A DNA stretch of 64,000 nt. Origin: Astropecten irregularis (taxonomy: Eukaryota; Echinodermata; Asteroidea; Paxillosida; Astropectinidae). Positions within the stretch are counted from its first letter, which is position 1. Every line of letters begins with the position of its first letter. The notes beneath the pieces were generated by a model, which saw nothing but the letters and a program-made list of their open reading frames with translations, had not been told where the DNA came from and ran no database searches. Made by a program: the position numbers and the translations under genes. Shown here in pieces: positions 32,968-45,934 of the stretch. The stretch spans positions 11,284,001-11,348,000 of the forward strand of contig OZ020244.1 of assembly GCA_963971285.1 (NCBI GenBank), in the 5' to 3' direction.

Positions 32968-35900
32968 CAGTGTTTCCCCTGCCTATTCAATCGTGAGGCG
33001 GCCCGCCTCACGATTTTTGGCGACCGCCTAACGGATTTTTGGCTGGGATTGCCGCCTCACGGCAAAAAAATCATCATAAAAAAATAAATAAAAGCGAAAT
33101 GATGGCCCTTTGTGTTTTCTAAGTTTGTGTACCGATGGTCCACCATCAAATTTTTGGACGCCAAAAATGCACAGTCGAAGCGACACACGAGCAATCAATC
33201 TTACCGTAACGCTGATTTATGCACCACACACTGTGTACACCATTAGTATAGTACAGTATAGCACATCGTACGGCCGTACGTGTGTACTACACAACATGCA
33301 ACGAGATCGCTTTCGCCTTTCCAGGAAATCATGATTGTGTGTGTCCCAACTGAGGAATGATCCCGTTTGTATACGTCATGCGCAATGCAAGCACTGATTA
33401 AGGGTGCAGACTAGTAAATAAATTCCCATAGGCTCCCACGCAAAATGGCCAATTTCAAAAAAATATTAAAAATACTCAGAAGTTTCTGAGGCAATCGACC
33501 AATACGGCAAAATAAAGGTGAAAACTTAAATTTTCATTTTCTTTTCAATTTCCTATAGGTTAACCGATGACTTTTTGCCGAAAAGTACATTCAAAGAAAA
33601 ATACCCCTAAAACGGCCGAATTGACCGGTGCCAGACCAAAAATAGTACCCCTCCACTACAGGGCAAAAATAGAGCGAATATATGGCCTTATTTCATCCAA
33701 ACGGCTCAAAGGTGAAAGTCCAAACTCTGGTGATCGGGTTCAATCCATTTTGTCTACAAGACTTACCACGTAGGGCTCACCAGACGCTTTAAGAGAAAAG
33801 ATTTTGAGGGTTTACAAAAAAAATAATGAGCTCCGCGGACCGATTTGGGCCTATTTACTGGTCTGCACCCTTAACATAATTTTAGTCCCAGAATGCAACA
33901 CATTTCCCGGTATATTCGCAATGGGCTTTAATACGCAATTGGGATTTTGTTTCAGCCGTGGTCGCTGGTTTCCAACACGCGTGCTTACGCTATGGGTGCC
34001 CTGGTACCTCGCTCTGCATAGCCTATGCGTACACTCAGCAGAGATCAATGCAACGCATCGGCGCTTGGCCTGAATAGATTTTGCACGTGACTCCTAACTT
34101 TAGATCAATCAAAAAAGTTTAAAACTGGCGGCGTGCAATAATGGCTCAACTGCGTTTGACGGAATTTTTCAAGAAAGGTGTAAAGCGGTAAGACTCTTGA
34201 GAATTAGCATGAACTTTAAAAAAAATTGCGTTAAATCAGTTTAGTAAAAATAGTACACTCAGGTCAGCTGGTAGGCTAGTGGTAAAAAATCACCGCTTCA
34301 CGTTTTTATTCCAATTGAAACGCTGATTAAACTGCCTAGCAGTTACTATAAGTAGGCTAGTATTTACCCATTCAATTAACCTTTATAGACCTAGGCCTAA
34401 AATAGGCCTAGGGCAAAGCCCTTTTTTTTATTTCCCCCTTGCGGCGGGCAAGGCCTAAGCCAATTATTATTAGCCATGATAATGATAGGGCCTACTGTTT
34501 TTCGAATCTATCTTTGCCACAAGAATAAACTTTTAAGTTTAGGTTCTTATCAATTGCGATAAAAAAATAATTATCTTTCTGTCAGGCCTACAACAATTCT
34601 CAATTGTATCAATATCAACCAAATCACGTTTTCGTTAAATACAATATTACTTTATGAATATTAATTATTAGGCCCCCTATTTGGACGTTGCAACACAATA
34701 ATTTCGAGTGTAACATAGGCCTAGGCCTATTCTGTATCTATCCTGAGTCATGTCATTTTATGTTGGTCATCTTTTAATAAAAATGATTCAAATTTGGCAG
34801 GCCAGCCCCAGCAGACAGTGAAGATGAGGGAGGAGTAGGTCTAGCTACATGTGCTTCCTTGGAGCCAGTTGCCAGCACCAGCAGTTCTACTGTTTCTTCA
34901 TCTAAATCTGGTGTCAGTGGTGAAACACAGTCAAGCAAAAATAAGGTGACCTATTTTAAAAATACAAGAACATATCTAGTAGACTAGTAGAATTGAACAC
35001 AGCTTATTAATAAATTATACATATTTTTGTTTATTACTAACATTTGAAAAACTGAGACAATGAGACTGAATTTAGTATTCAATTCTTATACAAAGTTTGA
35101 CTGCTGTTAAACGTGACATAATTATTCTTACATAATTTGCTTGTCCTTTTGAAACAAAATTTTTTTAATTCATTTTAAAAACCTCCTGCATAATTATTAT
35201 AATAATTCATTATTTTAAGTTTTCAAGTTTTATATTGGTTGGAAAAAAAGAGAGTTTAAAAGAGCATTTAATGCTAATACATTTTGCAGAAAGACTCTTG
35301 TAAGCATAGAGTGTCCGGATTTGACCCTTCCTGGCTGGATACGTTCCAATGGCTCCTGCACACCTCTTCAGGTATGGTCTGCACTATCTGCAGGAAACAT
35401 CTTGTTGGAGCAGCAAAAGACCAAGTGTTTGTTAATGAGCCTTCCACCAACTACAGATTAGATGCCGTAACACGACATGAAAGGTGCAGTGGCCACATTT
35501 CGTGTGTTGAAAAGAAAAAGACTCTAAGAGCAGGTAATGAAAAAAAAATTCTTTCTTTGTTTTCAAATATTTTGCCGTTTTCAACAGTTAATTTGATATC
35601 AATCTTAGCATGAATAAATTCACAAGGTTCTTAATGATTTTTCTTTTTAAAACACCAGGTAAAACACTTCCTCAAATAATTAGCCAAAGAGCTGACATTG
35701 AGCACTGGGCACTGGAAGGCTGTTTTCGGCTGATGTACCAGATGCTGCGGCAAGAAATTCCACATCATACGAACTACAAAGGGTTCCTTGATCTGCTCCA
35801 GGACTGTGGGTGAACATATTTTGAAGCTCTTAGGGTAAATATGCAATGGCAACAGTGCCCTATGATGTACACTGCCAGATGTAATGACTTTCAACTCATT

Positions 35901-38900
35901 ATAATGCAATGACCAAATACACATTGATGCACTCATTTGTTTTGGGTTTTTTTTATCTAAAGGTTGACAGTAACACTAATTACTGTAGTCATCGTATCAT
36001 TGATGAAATGTTGGAGATTATCAATAGGACTGTGCTTCAGCCTCTGCTTGTTGAGCTTAGGAAGACTGCTGCATGGAGCATCCTCGTCGATGAATCAACC
36101 GACATCAGTGTGACTCAAGAACTTGCAGTCAGTGTAATGTAAGTTTAGACATTGGGAACTGTGAGCAAAAATATTACCAACTAGATTTTTACATTGACAA
36201 CTGCAATTGTAATACTGTACTTAATATTATATTTACTAAAATTATATTTCCCCAAGGTTTCTTAACCAACAAGGTCTTGTGGAGACAAACTTCTTGGACA
36301 TGGTCCCTGTCACCAATGGCAAAGGAGAAACAGTAACAGATGCAATTCTACAGCTTCTTCTTATGTGACCATATATTTACATTCATTCATTGTCAAACTG
36401 CTGATTCAGTCTCAAATGAAAGGTGTATTAGTATTGCATTGTTTTCTTTTTGTATTGCATATATATGTACACAAGATAAAGCTGTGAACATTTGTATTCC
36501 TATTTAAATGTCTCTTCCTTTTTTATTTTCCCTCTTCTTTTTTTGGGGGGTGGGGTGGAGCAGGTTCGAAGCTCGGTGTTGTCACCCGAATGAAAAAGCA
36601 TGTGCCAAATCTGATCTCGGTGCACTATGTGGCCCACAGATTGAATCTTGCCGTCTCAGATGCAGCCAAACACGGCTTCCTAGCAAGATTTGACCGGACC
36701 CTAAATAGCCTGGCTACATTCTACAACAACAGCCCAAAGAGGACACAGTCCCTCAAAGAAATACAGAAACTTCTTCAACTTCCAGAACTGAAATGCCAGG
36801 TAAATACCTTTCGAATTGTTTTGCATTAAAATGTAAGTACCTCCTTTCCAAAAGTAATAATTTCGATATTTGCTTTCCATTTTCAATAGGGAGGTGTCCT
36901 TACTAGGTGGACAAGCCAAAGCAAAGCCATTTCAGTTCTGAGGAAAACATTTCCAGCAGTTATTGTTGACCTCAGCAAGACAGCAATTGAAGATCCTGTG
37001 GCAAAAGGTCTGCACAAATCATTGGAAAATTTCGAGTTTGGCGCGGCACTTGTCGTGATAGGGGAGATACATAAGCGTCTAGAGAGGACCTTCAAATTGT
37101 TTCAGAAGAGAGACTTGTTCTTCCAACGTGTAAACAAAGAGGTAAGAATTTCTTATCCGTCTTGTGACAATTGGATTTTTAGGTAAAAAGATATACTCTG
37201 AATTTTATACAGGAAACATAAAGTAATAAAGAGATATGGACATTGTTCTTCAGGTCTCAGCAACTGTTGCATCACTGAAGCGACTGCCCATGCGTCCTGC
37301 GCTGAAGCAAGAGGTGATCTCTTAGTTTAATGCAGATTCTTCACTGCAAGAAGCCGGCATTACATTCATCGAAGAGAAGTGGCAATGTTTCATTGATCTG
37401 GTTAGATTCCATAGATTTAATTCATTGTCTTTCAAAGAGATCATTTACATAAATATTTCATGATATTATTTTGTGAATATTTATGAAATAATTAGCATTC
37501 TGTCATTTCCTTGTTTCTTTTTCAGATCGCCACTCCTTTCACAGCAAGTTTTGCTGGAAACATCACTAAACGCCTTCCTGACATGAAAGACCTGGAACAT
37601 TTCAAGATCTTTGAACCATCCCAAGCTTGTGAACATATTAAGGATGATCCTGAATATGGTATGGTAGAGGTCGAAGCATTGGCAAATAGGTTCCTGAAAA
37701 GTGGAGAGGAATCCCATTCCCAGGCTACCACTTTTTCCTCCACCAAGACTTCAGTCAGTGCAGTGGCTGCAGCAAATGAATGGGAACCATTTGCCTATTG
37801 CCTATCTACTGAATTCAAGGTAGGTCTGGTCGGGATAAAGTCACAGTTACATGTAGTTTAAGAACCTGTAATTAGTAAGATACTATTATTTTACAAACAT
37901 GAAGTATGCCAACAAAAACTACATGTACAAACCAGGCTATTAAACCAGTTTATCTTATTAATGTTTGCTTGGTTCTTGCAGTACCAATCACTTGAATGTG
38001 TCCTCCAGGAGCTAGTGAAGGATAGGCTTTCTGGGTTTTATCCCAACTTAAGTACACTGGCAGCCATTGCACTAACTGTGCCAGTAAGCACTGCAGAAGT
38101 GGAGAGGTTGTTCTCAACTATGAAGAGAGTAAGTATTGAAGACACTTTATTAAGCTGACAATTGGTATTTTTTTCTTCATTATTTTTATGGCTTATATAA
38201 CTTGGGCTGTTTATACATTATATGTGATTTATATGTACATGTTTACATTTTTGCAGGTAAGGAACCCACTTAGGAATCGTCTCCAGAAGGACAACTTAGC
38301 CACCTGCATTAGGATTTCTGGTTTCAGTCCGAAACCAAGAAAGATGAACTTTGGGCAGATGGTGAAGGCTTTCTACACCAAAAATCCCAACAGAAGAGTA
38401 AAGTGCAGCAATGTCCACTGTGATATTTGTGGATAATTGCAATGCAAGTTTATAGATCTATATGCATTTACCAGAGTCTTAATTTCTGCAAAATTTTATA
38501 TTTCATGTCATTCATGATTCAACATAGGAAAAATTAGCTTAAACACATATTGTTTTGATTTATTCTATACATTTCCTGGGTTTACATGATTTTCTGTGAC
38601 TGGAAGAAGGTTTAGTTGTCACTAGATTTGCTCATTAGACCTATCAAACCTATGTTATTTGCACTCTTACTCAACTTGGTCTTAACAAATTGAAGTCATG
38701 CTTTCTGTACACAACATTATAATTATGCTTTTGTGGCTTTGTGCTCTAGTCATTGTCATTGATGTTGTTGTAGTATTTACTGGGATACTGATATAGCAAA
38801 GTCCAAGCCACCAAGGCTTTATGACTCACATAAAGTAGGTCAGTAACTTCAGTATTTCATAAGACATGTGTAAAAGAGGCAATATTTTTGAAACTTTGAA

Positions 38901-39280
38901 AGTACTTGAAATTGAAGTTGTGAAATGTGGAGTTTATGCTGTCCTGTCATTGTGTTCTCTTCCTGCTCTTATTTACATGTTGTCAGTCCTTAGTCGTTTT
39001 TACTTCTTTCAGGAAATTAGAATCGTTGCGAAAGAAATACAAACAAAAAGTGCTACTTGTTCATTTAGTTTCCTCAAAATGCCCTAAATACCTCAATAAA
39101 GAGCAAGTTAAAGTTTTCCTGGGCCTAATGTGGGTCCCAAATCCCATACTGCAAGGCGCAAGGATTTCGCGTCCGACGTGTAGGTTTGGCGGGTTCGCGA
39201 TACCAACCATGCCGCACGGTCCATTCTTTGAAAATTTTGATCACCACCTCACGCCTACCAGCAACCCAGGGAAAACACTG
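32968..39280 (+). mobile_element. hAT-2: 6.3-kb intron-containing hAT transposon
   Basis: The ends CAGTGTTTCCCC and, inverted from the right, CAGTGTTTTCCC are hAT-like. A perfect 8-bp duplication GTCTGCAA flanks them (32960-32967 and 39281-39288). It interrupts the Gypsy-2 protease. Subterminal CCGCCTCACG repeats occur at 33003-33012, 33024-33033 (one change) and 33052-33061, with an inverse at 32992-33001; these could be transposase sites. 33070-34140 (leader side) and 38437-39280 (tail) contain no other gene that I can see. Confidence 0.88.
34141..38436 (+). pseudogene. hAT-2 transposase, 12 exons, inactivated
   Basis: Exons: 34141-34187, 34801-34945, 35290-35533, 35659-35834, 35963-36138, 36257-36364, 36564-36799, 36890-37141, 37254-37400, 37526-37819, 37982-38128, 38257-38436, with GT/AG borders. 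The start is MAQLRLTEFFKKG. Exon 3 has a zinc-finger-like GMVCTICRKHL...TRHERCSGH. Exon 5 carries ILVDESTDISVTQELAVSV (first catalytic Asp). Exon 7 has VTRMKKHVPNLISVHYVAHR. Exon 11 holds the dimerisation motif PVSTAEVERLFSTMKR. The end is CSNVHCDICG. It resembles the ZNF862/C17orf113-like hAT group. Disabling changes: in-frame TGA at 35811-35813, TAG at 37323-37325, and no exon for the usual GFGSDGA segment (second Asp) between exons 6 and 7. So many introns is unusual for a transposase. Confidence 0.82.
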
Positions 39281-42200
39281 GTCTGCAATACCGTACACTG
39301 GCTACTTCGAAACAGACATACATGCCTTGGGCAACACGATAAAGTCCCGAGTGGTGCTGGTAATTAAGGAGGCCTCCAGCCCACCGCAGGCAAGGAGGGG
39401 GATCCATGGCATCCTGGGGATGAATGTGTTGGAGCAATGTTGGGAGGAGATACTTGGACCTGTCTGCAGTGCCCAGCTCGATAAAATCCTGTGGCCAGTG
39501 CGCGAGCCAGTCTGGCAGAAAGCACTCGGAACGGTGGGAGAGTTTATCTCCTTTGGCGACGACAGAGGATGTGTCGGGCAAGCTTATCTAGGGGGACAGA
39601 CGGTCGTGTTGTCTGCGCACCAGGCGGTCATCATCAAAGCTCAAGGATGCCAAGGGCCAGGGGGACTTGCATACGATGCCCTTCTCGAGCCGACACAAGA
39701 TAAGGGGACAGCTACTGGCATGACTCTTCCCCAATGCCTGGTTCGAGTGGAGTCAGGCACGTTTGATCTCGCCCTATACAACGAGACCGACTCTGAGGTG
39801 GTCATCCCGAAGTCATCAGAGCTGGGTACGCTATACCTGGGGGCAGTAGCTAGAAGCACAGAAGCTGGAAATTCCGACACGAAGTCGGGTGACGTAGACG
39901 AAGCCATCATCAACACAACCCAAGTGTTGGGGGAGGGTTGCAACCTACACGTACCCAAGGTCGACATTGGAAAAGACCTGACGCAGGATCAAGATGACAA
40001 AGTCTCAGCTCTCCTTTGTACACATCGGGGCACCTTTTCGAGCCATGCCCAGGACTTCGGTTACACTGACACGATTGTACACCAGATCCACACAGGGTCT
40101 GCACATCCCACCCGGCAGTGACACCGGCCTCTCCCTCCTACCCAGTATCAGGCAGTGAGGGAGCACATCCACGAGCTGGTCAACAGGGGCATTGTTCGGG
40201 AAAGTGCCAGCCCATGGGCCTCCCCAGTTGTGGTGGTCCAGAAGAAAGATAAGAGCATTCGCCTTTGTGTCGATTACCGCCAACTCAACCAGCGGATCCA
40301 TAGGGACTCCTTTCTCCTTCCCCGGATTGAAGAGTCCCTGCAGGCCCTTGGAGGAGCAAGATTTTTCAGCGTCCTTGACCTGACCAGCGGCTATTATCAA
40401 GTGGCGGTGCACCCCGATGATGTAGAGAAGACGGCTTTTGTGGTCCCTTTCGGATTGTTCGAATACACAAGGCTCCCCTTTGGTTTGTCGAATGCCCCAG
40501 CCACATTCCAGCGGCTCATGCAGAGGTGTCTTGGTGACCAGTGCTTTAATAATGTCCTAATATATCTGGATGACATCATAGTGTATTCACCAGACTTCGA
40601 GTCGCATGTCTCCCACTTAGACAGAGTGTTTTCTCGACTTGGTCAGCATGGGCTGAAGTAAAAAGACCGGAGAAGTGCCACCTGCTGCAGCATAAGGTTC
40701 AATATCTGGGGCATTTGGTATCTGGTGAGGGAGTGGCAGTTGATCCTGCGAAAGTCGAGGTGGTGCAGAATTGGCCGGAGCCTGCGTCAGTTCGCGACAT
40801 CCGTGCATTCCTGGGGTTTACGGGATTCTTCCGCCCGTTCACCAAGGATTATGCAAGTATCGCAGGGCCTCTATTCCAGTACATGCGGGGAGAGAAAAAG
40901 CAGAAGGGCAGGCAGAGCAACAAGAGTATCGTGTTGACCGATGTCGGGCGTGCAAGTTTCCACCAGCTCAAAAGGTGCCTCACGACAGCCCCGATATTGG
41001 CCTATGCTGATTTCACCAGACCGTTCCGTGTTGAGACTGATGCCAGTGGAAATGGGCTGCGTGCGCTCCTTCTGCAGCACGATGATGGGGGTAGGCCACA
41101 GATGATAGCGTATGCATCCAGGGTGCTCCGTCCAGCCAAGAAGAGCGGGAGATACAGCGCGTTCAAATTGGAGCTTCTCGCTGTCAAGTGGGCGGTTACA
41201 GAGGTATTTCGGGACTACCTCATGGGTAACCGATGTGTGATCGTGACTGACCATCACCCTCTGCTCTTCATCGACAAGGCAAACCTGGGTTGCACCGAAA
41301 TGCGGTGGTTACAGTTTCTTAGCGCATATAACTACGAGATGGTGTATAGACCTGGCCGGGACAACCAGGGCCCGGATGCACTCTCCCAGCAGCTCCCGGA
41401 TGCAGGTACAGATGCCCCTTGCACTCAGCCGCCACCTGTAGAAGTCTCTTCCTCCACAGTGCGGGCATGCCTTGGTTGCCAGACGCCTGGAATAGATCTT
41501 CCTCCTGCATTTTCCCACTGCATCGAGGCATGCAGGATTGGAGGCATTCGGTGTTTACCTGGCCACCCACCAGAACACCTACGATCACTGCAGCAAGACG
41601 ATCCCGTGGTAGGGCAGGTCGCCCGCTTCGTGCAACGAGGGAAGAAACCCGACCGAGGTGAAAGGGGGAAGCTCAGCCGAGAAATCTTGGTCATGCTAAG
41701 GGATTGGGATCGGCTCTCCATCATAGACAAGTTGCTCTACAGGAAGGCTATCTCCCCTTCTGATCAGCAGGAGTTCCAGCAGTTGGTCCTTCCCAGTGTG
41801 CTGTGGGACGAGGTGCTCCAAAAATTTCACGATGATGCAGGACACTTTTGGAGCTAAGCGCACATGGCGGCTTCTGTGGGACAGTTCCACTGGCGCGGGA
41901 TGAAGGCCTCCACCAAAGAGTGGTGTTCGAAGTGTCAACGCTGCGCAATCAGTAAACCACCAGTACACCAGACGAAGCCCCCTTTACTTCCCTGTCTGCA
42001 ACTGCGCCCATGGAGATACTCGCCATGGATTTCACAGTTCTGGAGAAGTCCAGGGACGGGTTCGAAAATGTGCTCATAGTTACTGACGTGTTTACTAAAT
42101 ACGCCTGGGCCATCCCCACGAGGGACCAACTAGCGTCCACCGTAGCTAAGTCACTTGTGAAGCATGTCTTCTTGCCCTTTGGAAGCCCTCTCCGTCTGCA

Positions 42201-43102
42201 CTCAGACTGCGGCCGTAACTTCGAATCCCGCCTAGTGAAGGAGCTCTGCGATATGTATGACATTCAGAAGGGCAGGACAAGCCCGTACCACCCGGCAGGA
42301 AATGGCCAGTGCCAGAGATTTAACCGCACCCTCCATAATATGCTTGCTGCACTACCTGGGGCCAGAAAGCTACGTTGGACCGAGTACCTGCCTGCGCTGA
42401 TCCTTGCCTACAACAACACCCCGAACTCGACGACTGGCATTGGTCCCTTCTTCCTGATGTATGGACGCAACGGCCGCTTCCCACATGTCTGGACATAGGT
42501 GGGGAAGCACCACAGAAGGGGTCGTGTGACCCTCAGGCGTATGTAGTCCGCCATCAAAAGGCTCTCAAACTGGCACGGAAAGTAGCTGCCCGCAATTCAG
42601 AACTTGCCTTCGCAGCTCGTCAGGCAAGACAGGCAAAAGATGACTTTGAAAAGCCGCTTGGACTCAGACAGTACGTGCTAGTTAGGCGACATACCCACAA
42701 GGGACGCAGCAAAATCCAGGATCACTGGGAAGCAGAGCCCTACCTGGTTGTCAAACAACCATACAATGACAGGCCAGTGTATGTAGTCCGCCACTCATCG
42801 GACCGGGAGAAAGTCATCCATCGTTGCCATTTGAAGCACTGTCCATGGCTCCCAGAAGGCCGGGCAGAGGATCCTTCTTCTGACGACAAAGCCAAAGTCT
42901 TTGGGTCTTCGTCTGAGCCGGTGGGCTATGTTGTCCACCCCCAACTTGGCCCATCAGTGTCGACACCCAGTGGTCCGGGTTCCCCTACATTGTCAGATGG
43001 AGCTGATGCCCAGGAGAGTCCTGCCGTGCTGAGTAGCCAGTCCTCAGCTGACTCCGACGGTGACCCTGATAATGGTCCCCGATATCCAGTCCGCTCATAT
43101 AT

Positions 43103-43499
43103 CCACCACACGTCCCGCTATTGCCCCAGCAAAAGAGGAGCTACGGCCACTCAGAAAGGTAGCTTGCACACTTTTCCCACCCAACTAGGAGACTGCTCCC
43201 AATAGGCTCCCACTAACCAACTCTTACCAACTAGTCCGCTTGATAGCTGACAAGAGGTAATTAACGCACAGAAAGAGCTACCAGAGCAACTCCCCGAGTG
43301 CATGTCGCGCCCAGCTTATATAGTGCTATTGCGTACGCTGCATTGCCTACGTCACGGTGGCTGTGACTTACCACACCGACCAATCCGCTTCGTTCTTAGC
43401 CTGCGCGCGCAGTTCGCTGCATGCCCTATACGCCTATGCTGCACTCGCTTATAGAGGCTATGCTCACGCTGCATGAATTGCGCCCTCTGTCGCGTCACA
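43103..43499 (-). repeat. Partial LTR of the Gypsy-3 family
   Basis: In minus sense it begins TGTGACGCGACAGAGGGCGC at 43499, has a TATATAAGC box, and matches the first part of the Gypsy-3 LTR (54276-54651) with small indels. It is cut off at about 43103, where the Gypsy-2 tail joins. A purine-rich AGGAGGCTA lies just before its start, so it may be a 3' LTR whose own body is gone. The 43500-45800 stretch next to it contains a C-run near 43777, CCGAGACGATGGGTAA repeats and TGTAC-rich sequence, but no supported gene. Confidence 0.7.
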
Positions 43500-45934
43500 T
43501 AGCCTCCTGACAGGCCTGAAATACCCTCATTCAATTAGCCGACTTTTATTAAACATCAACGGGACAGATCAATTTAAACGACTTTATAATCACTAAAGGC
43601 ACCTTCTCAAAATTCCTGTCGGTTAGGTGTTGGAGAGTTCCGATCGCAACATTTTTCTATAGGTTGAACTTGCGGTTCATGTTTACTAGAGTCTTCTCTC
43701 TCGTCCCTATTCTGCAAAGACATTATGCTGTGGTCAGTCAATGGTTTGTTTACTGTATACCAGTAGAGTAAGAACCCCCCCCCCCCCTGCTATCAGTAAT
43801 CCGATTAGCACAGAGTCTTGACGGATAGCCCCAGTGGTCTGACACCATTTCCTGTCTCAAAAGCCCCGTTCGCACGGGATAAACATTTAGGGTATTTTAA
43901 CCGAGACGATGGGTAACATTCCAACGGGTTAATCTTCCTACTGTCCGCACTTGGATTTATTGACGCGGTTAGAATTACCGAGACGATGGGTAAACTAACC
44001 GAGCTGCCCCCAAAAGCTGCTCGAAGTTTACGCACTCCATTATTTTCTTCGCTTTACTTGTGGTGCTAGGTCAACAAAATGAACTAGTTTGGTGACCAAA
44101 AATAAAATAGAAGAAGAAAAACAGAGAGAAATCCGACGTACCGAACACCGATGTCGAACATTTTAATTATGCAAAAACACAGTTGGACTGAGTGTCCGGT
44201 GTACATCACACCGGCGATCTATGCATTGTAATTTTGGTTGCGAGATCCCTGTAAAATATTCCTTCCAAATTACCATAAATTGCATTTTCCCGATGAGCTG
44301 AATCTTACTTGAATTTCACTCAGTTATTATGTCCAATTGGCCAAGTAGAAACATCGTGAAATCCTTCTGAAATCAACGATCGCATTGTGACTCTGGGCGT
44401 AAACATCGATCGCGCACGCCATTCTCGAATTTTCCATGCCATGCGAAACCACGTGTTTCGGCAGGAAGCTTTCACGTACATGTACACCAACATGTGTACA
44501 GTACTCAACGTATGTACACCCACATGTACAATGACATGTGTGTATGTGGCATTCATGCCAGTGAAGTAGCGCTCGGACGGACCGAAATATTTCGCATCAG
44601 GACTAGACGTGCTGGGAGTCGGGGAAGAAAGGATTGTTTTCGGGTTTTTTTCGTGTTCGTTGTCTGTGTGCAATGATATTAAATGTAAATTGTCCAGCTG
44701 TATTGACAACACACAATCGACACCAGTTTCATGTGCGTAATAACAGTCCTGTGAACGGTCACTGACGTAACCTGCACGGTCATTGGGAGATTTAACCGAG
44801 ACGACGCGTCCGCACGGGATTTGCTGGCTCTTGAGCGGCAATAACTGCTGACCACAAAGAATACAATTTGGTTCCTCAACAACTCTTTGGTTTTAAAAAA
44901 TTATAACCATAATTTCTTTTCAAAATTATACACATACAATGGTCCATCATCAGCTGACCTCGATTTAAAGTTTAACAATGGCAAGATAGCGGAAAAAACG
45001 AGTGCGTAGAAGGATGAATTTAATGCTCTTTTAGATCACGTCAAAGATGATGAACTGTGGATTTCTATACGTGGTCGGATCGGGTATCGGCTGTGCGTGA
45101 TCGGCCACTGTACATTGGGATTAGTATAGTAATGTACAATGTACATTGTTGTAATACATTGTATAACTGCTTGGACTACGCGCATTATTCGCGGTTGAAA
45201 TGCTGCAACATAGCTCCCAAGTCCACGATACTCGCGTAATCTGAGAGGGCTATTTTGTTGTTTAGCATGAATCTGTAATAGTTTTACTCTCGATCACGAT
45301 TCATGGTTATACTGCTGATGATAGTGTTTGGAAATTACATGTGAGGCCATATATAAGTGTTGATTAGGCCTACCGTACTATTTTATTTTTCACTTACGCC
45401 TCAGGCCTGGAAATTAATTCTGAGCTTGGAATTAAAAAGAATAACATAACAGTGTTTGAATCATGTCACACGTACACATTAGAAATACTAGGAATCACAA
45501 AACTTACATTATTTTTGTTTAATGATTATAAACAACAGTCAATTACATGTAATTTACTATTAAATTAATTCATAGGAAATATAAATCAGGGCCATAATAT
45601 TTCATGACTCTGCAATGATCCCCATTCTACTCACAACAGAGGGCTAGTGCTGAATTAATGCAAGCCGAGCATGCAGAAAACCCTTAGTTACACTGACTTC
45701 ATCTATAGTCATACAACTGAAAACTCCTTGCTAATCCATGAAATAGGATTTATGGGATTTATATTTAATTTTAATTCATTTTCATTTTTCTGTGAGTGTA
45801 AGCGTCAATTGTTAGTCTAGATTGCTAGACTGTGTTATCGTACCCGCCACGTACCACGAGAGGGCGTATCGTGGCAATCCGCTAGCGACGCACGAGTGCA
45901 CGACTACTAACTTGACTTCGATAACACAGTCTAA

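Larger units (their letters stand above)
30660..43102 (+). mobile_element. Gypsy-2: old, multiply interrupted LTR retrotransposon
   Basis: Gag, protease, RT, RNase H and integrase are recognisable in order on the plus strand, but with many stops and frameshifts and two later insertions (31393-32154 and 32968-39280). I could not find its LTRs: the left lies in or beyond 29854-30659, and the right is replaced at about 43103 by part of an LTR of another family. Its strong decay compared with Gypsy-1 marks it as much older. Confidence 0.8.
32713..43102 (+). pseudogene. Gypsy-2 pol, split by hAT-2 and broken by stops and frameshifts
   Basis: The protease start (CLLDPGSQVTTVS, with Pro where Thr/Ser is usual) has a frameshift near 32882 and is cut at 32967 by hAT-2. 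It resumes at 39281 with SAIPYTGYFETDIHALG and ends near GMNVLEQCWEEILG. A TGA at 40119-40121 precedes RT (SPWASPVVVVQKKDKSIRLC, LDLTSGYYQVAV, LIYLDDIIVYS). A frameshift near 40660 leads into RNase H (VETDASGNGLRALL and ALSQQL), another near 41847 into the HHCC region (CSKCQRCAISK) and integrase core (MEILAMDFTVLEKS, LHSDCGRNFES). Where the catalytic Glu is expected the sequence reads GNGQCQRFNRTL, with Gln. A frameshift near 42470 leads to the C-terminal tail that ends about 43102. Confidence 0.8.

Noticed and set aside
43103..43205. C-terminal extension of Gypsy-2 pol (SRYCPSKRGATATQKG...)
   Set aside because: The same DNA occurs in the Gypsy-3 family LTR at about 54280, so the frame has merely run into LTR sequence.
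43864..44830. A second complete CCCTGTCCGCACTG-type MITE
   Set aside because: Similar CCGAGACGATGGGTAA and CGCACGGGAT motifs are present, but the outer copies are in the same orientation and no inverted pair closes the element.
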